Shown here: positions 57,218-64,000 of the stretch, one piece after another
Layout of the letters: every line of letters begins with the position of its first letter
How positions within the stretch are numbered: the first letter of the stretch is position 1
Source of the DNA: Choristoneura fumiferana
Taxonomy: Eukaryota > Arthropoda > Insecta > Lepidoptera > Tortricidae
Direction of reading: 5' to 3'
Length of the DNA stretch: 64,000 nucleotides
Assembly: GCF_025370935.1 (NCBI RefSeq)
Contig: NC_133482.1
Coordinates: 2,393,606 to 2,457,605 of the forward strand
Made by a program: the position numbers and the translations under genes
Notes under the pieces: generated by a model
Seen by the model: the letters and a program-made list of their open reading frames with translations, nothing else
Database searches by the model: none
Told to the model about the DNA's origin: nothing

Positions 57218-59858
57218 GTACTTGCTTGTGTGTGTAAAAAATGTAGGTACGAACTACCCGCCTAGTAGTGAAACAATTATTATTATACCCTACTACTTCT
57301 AACTCTTTGTAATCAAGTTAAATTAGATCAGATCTAACTGATTTATTTTGCTGATTTTATCATTCGGTTGTTCTTGTCTTTGTAAAATGTTGCGCGTTGC
57401 CAAAATACAGCTGCCAGGTAGGTAAGATGCACAGGCCGTCCAATGAAGTAAATTTTGCGTTCAGTCGTGACGCGTTCAAGATCTGTCGTTTTGCCATGAC
57501 AAAATGTCAGTTCCACCCTCAATCTCATTACGGTCTAAGAATACGCGTTAGCTTTGTACGCAAAATAGTATAGAATTTCACTCGCGGCGGAAACGTTTAC
57601 GCCAGTTAGCATTATCTAAAGCATATGTTTACCATTTTGAAACCTGAAAATAAATATTCCTCCATCACAAAAGTTTTTTTACAACTCTTATCTAGGTATA
57701 TTATGATAAATTTTTACACCCAATTTTCCTAAATTGATCCAGCAACATTAAAGGGTCGATTCGACTTCTGGACGTCTCGCTTTGAATCATGTCATTAGGC
57801 GCAAGTTTGTTTGACATAAGCAATACAAAATAAGAACTATTTTCCGTTATATGTTACACTTTCAAAGGAGCCCTAAAGATTTTCTAAACTGTACAAAGTA
57901 TAGTATACTATACGTACGGTGTTGGCAGATACTTATGTTGTGAATGGACGGTAAATCGTATAAGTTCTTGTCAGAATAAAATACTATAGATAGATATAGT
58001 CAAACTATAATAAATTGGTATAAGCACATTTAAAACTGAACCTTGCCTGTTATAAAAAAAAGGATACGACCTTGATTTTTAAGAGTCTGTTTTGTCTGAC
58101 ACTGTTTAGTTGATTACTGTAGTTTTAAAAATGCTATAATTTACTTATTTTTATTAAATGAGAACTTGAAATTTATTTACGTTACGTGTCGCACTATAAT
58201 GGGATCTACAGTATATTGAAATAGGGTTCATATTGAGAGACTACTTACGTAATGATATATCATAGAACAAACTATAAATGCTATAAATATAAGCGACATA
58301 TTTATATTATTATCAAATAAAATTTAACCACTGCCCTGTATGTTGTATACAATGAATAATATTGTAATTTTGTCCCACAGATATAATTTACTTTATGTAT
58401 TTATTACATATGGCAAGTGTTTTTATTTTTTTCACATTAAATTGTAACTAAAACGCCCATTTGTCAGAAGAATTTTTATTTTATTTTTTATAACTTTATT
58501 TAATTCAATTGAAATAGCCTTGGTTCATGTTATAATCTTCCGGCAAATAAGCGATTTGTAGTCTTCGTTTTACGCTAGAGCGGGATGCTAAAGAGATCCA
58601 TAAAATATCCCATGGCAGAACTTAGATAGGCAATAAAAATTCACATAGGTAAAACTAAACGTGCCATAAAATGATTCCAGATCCACACAGCATGTTTCAC
58701 TGCAGACTCGTGTAAATGTTTTTCAGGATTTTTAACGAGTTTCTGTAGTTGGCGCTACTATAGCCAGATCCGTTTGACAACTTTGGCATTTATATCACGT
58801 TTGTGATTGGTGGAAACTTTTCAATACAATTTTTGGGGTGATATGGCCCCATCGATCCATGCGAAGATTCCGCCAATGCCGAGGTTAGATAAGACACGGC
58901 CAGAAGACATTAGTCTTGTTATTCGATAATAGTGCCAGTTTCGGTGGGGTATTAGCCAGAACCCATCTACAACAAACATGGTTGAAACTAAACGAGCCAA
59001 TCGTAAGCAAGATTGCAACGTCAAACGAGCCTCACGATACTAACGCCATCTAGCGTTATTTCGCCTGTCAAAGAGGGTTATTGTGGATGACAAATGTTTC
59101 TATATATTAATTAATCTTCAGTGTCATACAGCATGAGAATGGTTTACATTACAAACGATCAAAAACCTTCACACGGGCGTTCAGTCAAACTGACTCGACC
59201 ATTAATTTAAAATACATAATGTAGGGCAACTTAGAAAGAAAATTCAGGCTATTCTGAACTGTAATTGATCTATATTATATCGTTTTATATTCAAGAAGTA
59301 ACGAGAATACGGTAAATTCCGTCGTAAGATTTTAGATTAGTAGGTATAAGTTATGAAATGCATGCCTTGAGATCGAGCACGAAAACTACAAATATTTACG
59401 AAGTTTTGTCAAGTTCTAATTCAGCATGGCCGATCAAACTCAAAGTAATTTGACTATTATTTAAAAAATACTATGAGAATAAAGTGTAGTTTTAAATATA
59501 GCGATTCATTGTGGTGTCCCAAGTTTATATATTTAACTAGATTTTTATTACTTTTCAAATTTAACAAGCGAATTATTTATCTCCATACATTAAATGTAGG
59601 TACATACATGTAATATGTGATCTAAGTAATTAAAATCAAAGTAATAATCTTATAGGAAGTAATAAATTATCTTGGCTTACAACTCAAATAAATTTAGACG
59701 AGGATACTAAAATCTCAAATTTTGTCCTTTCGTATTTTTAACATTTCAAATAAACGAACATTCCTTCAAACAAAAATGACATCACATGTCCATAGGTACT
59801 ACTATTAAAAATAAAATGATAGTGAACACTTTACAATCAGTAATAATGTTTAGTATAA
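57218..59858. other. Intergenic, AT-rich
   Basis: No gene signal found. A repeat with inverted-type ends spans about 58700-59085, its right end containing CCTCACGATACTAACGCCAT and belonging to the family at 48838. The rest is AT-rich sequence without resolved structure. Confidence 0.45.
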
Positions 59859-60029
59859 TGGTGGCCGTACACCATCCTTCCTATCGTCCAATCGGCATGG
59901 CGCTGCCGATTGGATCAGTTTGACCGTGTGTGGTGGGCGTGGATTGGCATGACAGTTATAACTGTCCAACTGATCCAATCGGCAGCGTCATGCCGATTGG
60001 ACGATAGGAAGGATGGTGTATGGCTACCA
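59859..60029. mobile_element. 171-bp palindromic MITE with TAA TSD
   Basis: TAA at 59856-59858 and 60030-60032. Arms of about 67 bp: TGGTGGCCGTACACCATCCT, TCCTATCGTCCAATCGGCAT and on to GGATCAGTT, mirrored with few mismatches. The TAA duplication suits PIF/Harbinger-type MITEs. Confidence 0.85.
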
Positions 60030-60585
60030 TAAGATTCCAGGGCAGATTCAAATTATAATTGATACATAATGTAATTAGTATTTTACCAGCTTTAGTAAAC
60101 TGACATGTGCGTCTATTTACACAGATTGGTGACACTTTACAATTACAACCTCCTGTCAGTTTACTTGTATCTAGTGAAAAATATCAATTTCTGTTTTTGT
60201 TTACCGCCCTAGGAACTGTAATAGCCTCTAAAGGTTAACAAGACATTAAAACTACCCGCGATGTGTCATCATCACCTCACTTCTCTTAACTTCTCAACAC
60301 AGAACCCAACATATCACTTGAAGTATTTTCACATCACTTTTGAATTCAGTTCGATGGCAACACTCTTATTTAATTTATACATCAATATCTATGGTATTAC
60401 TTTTACTAAGATTTCTACGAATCAAAAGAGTAACAGCTACGTATTAAATCGTTTCAATTACTTTAAAAATTATAGTACTTTGAATATCATTAATCACAAC
60501 ACGGTCCAAACAGTCCACATTCTTCACTCACTATACATATGTTCTTCCATTTCATACAAAAAAGGGAACAAGTTCCGAGTTCCAT

Positions 60586-60820
60586 ATGGTTACGGAAAAT
60601 GTTTTGACGTTCCATCCAGCATCTCAATATGTCATTCTCCGTTCCATACGGTATGTAATATTATTGCACGTTTTATGGGCTGTGGAACATTATGTTCCAA
60701 GTTCCATCTGGATACGGAACAGTACAACCTGTACATTCCATATGGCTACGGAACACATCGTTCCACGTTCCATATGGCTACGGAACAAGTTGTTCCACGT
60801 TCCATATGGCTACGGAACAG
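60586..60820. repeat. Tandem array of GTTCCATATGGCTACGGAAC units
   Basis: The last three units (60735-60820) are near-perfect, spaced about 35-40 bp; earlier ones decay leftwards to about 60586. Each unit pairs GTTCC with GGAAC, so single strands could fold. The array ends 2 bp before the stop codon of the minus-strand RING gene, placing it at the start of that gene's 3' UTR. Confidence 0.85.
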
Positions 60821-60821
60821 A

Positions 60822-63724
60822 CTAGTGGTAGTGGAATAGGTTGATGAGTCGTCTGTTGAAGGGGAACCGCTGCTGCTTCAGCTCGGAAAGGGGCTCTTCG
60901 TCGTTCCTGATGCAGAAGTAAGAGGTGATTGCACTTCGGCAGATCGGACACTTGTCCAATTTCGCTGCAATGTGAAATACGAGAGTTTAGAAAAATAAAG
61001 ACAGTTACAAAAATATACGTTTTACGCGACCTTAATGTTAAGTCAATAAAGTTACAAAAAATTATTTAGGAATTAATCCCATTATTAAATTTCATTATAA
61101 CACACATTATTTCACCTTTTTTTATTAAGGTCGCGTAAAACATATTTTTGTAACTTTGGCGGTATCAATATCTTTGTAGTTGATTGTAAAAAGCAGGCAT
61201 AAAGATACAGCGTCTTGAAAAATTTAATGCTTATTAATAATTTGTTATTTAAGTGTTTGTTTTAAACCCCCGACAGGAAAAAAGACGAATGTCATAAAAG
61301 TTGTCAATGTCGAAAAACAAGGAAAAAAAATAGGGACATGACAAGATGCCCTTAGATGCCCCTATGGTTATCAAAAGGCGGTTGGCAACTGCCTTACTAG
61401 ATTTTCCTTTCATGTTTCCTAAATCCTTGACTATTAAGGATGGGACGGTCAGGTTTTGTAAGCTGAATAGGATGTCGTATTTAATCACCCTGACAAGGTT
61501 AACACGGTTAGTCGAACGGAGCACATCTGTATAAGGAAAGTATATTGGGTTTGAATGTTACATTAATACCCACGACGAAGTTAAGTGGCGAGGTATGTCC
61601 TAAATTATAGTACCTACTTTTATTGATTATCCACAATATATTACTGCGAGTCACGTAAAGAAAAATACGAAAAGGGTCTACCACGACTATTAAAACGTCC
61701 CTTTCTACAACGAGTCTTGCTAAAATGGTCTCAACACGAATAGCACAGTCGTCTACATAACGTAGACCTCTCCCTCAAGATTTACCTACAGCTGGGTATG
61801 GATTCGTGCGCCGACTGCAGTAGCGGCGCCGGGCTCCGCGGCCAAGGTTCGGGCGTGAGTCACGACGTGCGCGAGCGTGACACGCATTAATTGCTCTCAG
61901 AATCGATAACACTTATCCTTCGTTTGCTATAACGTGTTTGCAGTTAGGAAAACAGCGCGCATTCTAATCTTAAGCTTTAAAATATATCTTAAGTATGCAT
62001 TTTCTTTTGTATTATTTCCTGTACTTGAGCTGTTCGGCATTTCGATGAAGCTTCTTTTCGAATACTATTCTCGGAAAACTACCTTTGCTGCAGGGTTTAT
62101 CGAAAATTTCAAAGCCCCCATTATTAGGTACTTTAACTTTACATACTATTCATGGAACAGAGAATAACTAGAAGAATTAGTTAACAAGTCGGACGTGTAC
62201 ACGTCACTATGACGTTAACTGTGAAATGGTTCCATAGTGGTTCATGAATTAAAGTCCTTGACCGTACATCATGATGCTGCATGTAAACGTGCTATTGCAC
62301 CCATTACGAGTTCAGGTAATTTGGTAAATGTCAAGAGACTTTCATTACCAATTTATAATCAATTCATATTCAATTGCAGGTGGTAGGACCTTGTGCAAGG
62401 TCCGCCCGGATTGCTACCACCATCTTGCTCGCTAATCCTGCCGTGAAGCAGCAGTGCTTTGCACTGTTGTATTTCGGCGTGGAGAGTAAGACAGCCGGTG
62501 AAATAACTGGCACTTGAGGCATCCCATCTTAGGCCTCTAGGTTGGCAACGCATCTGCAATACCACTGGTGTTGCAGATGTTTATGGGCGGTGGTGATCTC
62601 TTACCATCAGGAGACCCACTTGCTCGTTTGCCATCCAGTCAAATAAAAATAAAAAAGTATTTCTAACATTGGTAATAAAAAAAAAAACTTATCTGAAGGT
62701 TGTAATTCTTAACTGCCTGTCGTGATTCTATAATATATTAGAAGCACGACAGGCAGTTAAGAACTACAGTACTTAGTTAATATTGATCACATAACTAAAT
62801 AAAAAACCGCATTCAAATCGGTCCACCTGTTTAAGAGCTACGGTGCCACAGACAGACACACATAGCGGTCAAACTTATAACACCCCTCTTTTTGCGTCGG
62901 GGGTTAATAAAGGCGAAAGTTTGTTAGTCTGTTATCTCATCACGTCTTAACAACTGAACCGATTTGATGAAATTCGGTATACAGATAGTTTGAGTCCCGG
63001 GGAAGGACATAGGATAGTTTTATCCCAGAGAATTGCATAGTTGCCGCGGGATATCGATAAACGAATTCTACGTGGACCGAGTCGCGGGCAAATAGCTAGT
63101 AGGATATAAGTAGGGTAGAGTAGTGTATACGGTAGGGTAGTGTTTAAGGTAGTGTAGTGCATAGGGTGGGGTAGTGTATAGAGTTAGGTAGGTGTAGAGG
63201 GTAGGTCAGTGTATAGGGTAGGATAGTGTATACTGGGTGATTCCGGGGTCATGAGGGTGGGGGTGAAAGGGGTAATTGGGAGATTCACACTGAGCAACTT
63301 TTACTATGAGACCAGCCACGAAATTGCAAAAAAACTGCTGTTCCATACATTTCGGATAGTTAGCGATCAATCTCTTGATTAGATGGTTTTTTTTCGATTT
63401 TGGGGCTGGTCCCATAGTAAAAGTTGCTCAGTGTGAATCTCCCCATCACCCCTTTCACCCCCACCCTCATGACCCCGGAACAGTAGGTATAAGTAGTATA
63501 GGTAGGATAGTGTATAGGGTAGGGTAGTGTATAGGGTAGGATGCTGTGAATGGTAGGGTAGTGTATAGTGCGGTGTACTCACGCAGGCAGTGCGCGCAGA
63601 GGCAGGCGTGCCGGCAGGGCAGCAGCGCGCGCGAGAGCGGCGCCGACGCGCACACGCAGCAGAGCGCCGCGTCCTCCGCGTACCGCTCCGCCGGGTCGCA
63701 CTGCTCGCCCGTCACGTACAGTTG
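60822..63724 (-). CDS. RING-finger protein resembling CGRRF1, last two exons
   Basis: Exons 63724-63583 (acceptor ATATTGCAG, donor GTGAGT) and 60964-60822 (acceptor CACATTGCAG) join in phase to encode 94 residues and TAG. They form a C-terminal RING: CCVCASAPLSRALLPCRHAC, LCAHCL, then KLDKCPICRSAITSYFCIR, followed by about 27 residues ending LINLFHYH. The LLPCRHxCLCxxC and CPxCR spacing is that of cell growth regulator with RING finger 1 and related C-terminal RING E3 ligases; CGRRF1 is an ER-associated ubiquitin ligase. The upstream exons, which would settle identity, are beyond the window. Related RING families such as MUL1 or neuralized remain possible. Confidence 0.8.
61003..61155. mobile_element. 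153-bp MITE in RING-gene intron
   Basis: AGTTACAAAAATATACGTTT, TACGCGACCTTAAT on the left and ATTAAGGTCGCGTAAAACAT, TTTTTGTAACT on the right. It lies 39 bp upstream (on the minus strand) of the last exon's acceptor. Confidence 0.75.
61156..62377. other. RING-gene intron, GC-rich island
   Basis: Mostly AT-rich. A GC-rich patch at about 61795-61890 (GTAGCGGCGCCGGGCTCCGC) stands out, but I found no exon in it. It could be an enhancer or repeat core. Confidence 0.35.
62378..62655 (+). mobile_element. Short retroelement (SINE-like), near full length
   Basis: GCAGGTGGTAGGACCTTGTG through CTTACCATCAGGAGACCCAC, TTGCTCGTTTGCCATCCAGT and an AATAAAAATAAAAAAG tail. Very similar to 52675-52950. Minus-strand open frames are incidental. 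Confidence 0.72.
62706..62763. repeat. Hairpin with 19-bp arms
   Basis: TTCTTAACTGCCTGTCGTG and CACGACAGGCAGTTAAGAA pair perfectly around a 20-base AT loop. Probably a minimal MITE. Confidence 0.75.
62797..62908 (-). repeat. Dispersed repeat 'TTAACCCCCGACGCA', third copy
   Basis: ACCGCATTCAAATCGGTCCA, GGTGCCACAGACAGACACAC, then GCGTCGGGGGTTAA. Reverse-oriented and truncated. Confidence 0.6.
62925..63575 (+). repeat. RTE tail plus (GTAGGGTAGTGTATAG)n array, split by a MITE
   Basis: An RTE-type tail (ACTGAACCGATTTGATGAAA … GGGCAAATAGCTAGTAGGA) runs into variable GTAGGGTAGTGTATAGGG units at 63099-63238 and 63485-63575, interrupted by 63241-63480. The array ends 8 bp before the splice donor of the RING exon 63724-63583. 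Confidence 0.7.
63241..63480. mobile_element. 240-bp MITE, TIR TTCCGGGGTCATGAGGGTGG
   Basis: TTCCGGGGTCATGAGGGTGG continues through GGGTGAAAGGGG and TTGCTCA-type arms (about 85 bp), mirrored to CCACCCTCATGACCCCGGAA. The core contains TCTCTTGATTAGATGG. It splits the GTAGGGTA array, so it inserted after the array formed. Confidence 0.85.
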
Positions 63725-64000
63725 CTGCAATATTACACCTAGTGTTATGGTGTGATCACAACTTTGCTGGATCGGCAGCGCCACTAAGATCGGCTTAATC
63801 GTATTTTATTATTTTATATTTGACAAGGCTTAAGTACACTTAGGTTATATCAGCCTAATAGGGCATCTCCGACACAAAACCATCAAACATGTCTCTGCTC
63901 AGAGCCAAATTCTCTGGCCAGAAAAGCGTGTGACTAATTTGAATTTGTTAGAACAATTTATCAGATTTGTTATTTCTTAGTCTTAGCAAAATTTCCATTC
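63725..64000. other. RING-gene intron reaching window end
   Basis: Polypyrimidine and AG of the exon acceptor lie at 63725-63740 (minus strand). Nothing else could be supported. Confidence 0.4.

Noticed and set aside
61795..61890. A GC-rich exon in the RING-gene intron
   Set aside because: GC content resembles local exons, but no frame with matching splice sites and phase joins the two RING exons, which already fit each other directly.

Overview
The window is nuclear DNA of an insect, most likely a moth or butterfly. Genes have GC-rich exons and long AT-rich introns with GT/AG borders. The background is full of short inverted-repeat transposons, RTE-type LINE tails (…GCGGGCAACAGCTAGT), tRNA-derived SINEs and other repeats typical of lepidopteran genomes. 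No bacterial, viral or CRISPR content was seen. All gene names come from recognising protein sequence by eye; no search was run.

Layout. (1) 643-5268, +: the 3' six exons of a SEL1L/HRD3-type ERAD adaptor. (2) 8298-11199, -: three MBIP-type exons. (3) A gap of exactly 100 N at 14478-14577. (4) 14578-23401: a second, allele-like copy of 4283-13670, carrying the last two SEL1L exons and the same three MBIP exons again. (5) 24141-33008, -: the upstream part of the minus-strand gene, a bicistronic MOCS2 locus. MOCS2A (MoaD type) is followed 30 nt later by MOCS2B (MoaE type), whose last exon joins in phase to the MBIP exons of the second copy, giving a predicted MoaE-MBIP fusion of 349 aa. (6) 34703-40168, +: a TACC protein encoded without interruption from ATG to stop. 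(7) 41884-54618, +: IFT46 in seven exons, with a near-perfect RFX X-box over its start codon. (8) 60822-63724, -: the last two exons of a RING protein resembling CGRRF1.

The repeat unit starts at the first base after the gap, and the two copies differ by substitutions and clean transposon insertions. The simplest reading is that two overlapping contigs from different haplotypes were joined without merging. The real locus would then have one SEL1L and one MOCS2-MBIP gene, convergent and tail to tail. The false duplication is useful, because it compares two alleles and shows filled and empty transposon sites.

The genes do not form an operon in the bacterial sense. MOCS2A and MOCS2B make the two subunits of molybdopterin synthase from one message. 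The MBIP tail belongs to the ATAC acetyltransferase complex and JNK-pathway biology. SEL1L acts in ER-associated degradation, TACC at centrosomes and spindle microtubules, IFT46 in cilia, and the RING protein probably as a ubiquitin ligase. I see no wholly new system. The points most worth a second look are the fused bicistronic gene and its possible alternative stop, the X-box, the fold-back and other polymorphic elements, the minisatellite-filled PIF/Harbinger-like element, and a palindromic repeat array abutting the RING gene's stop codon.
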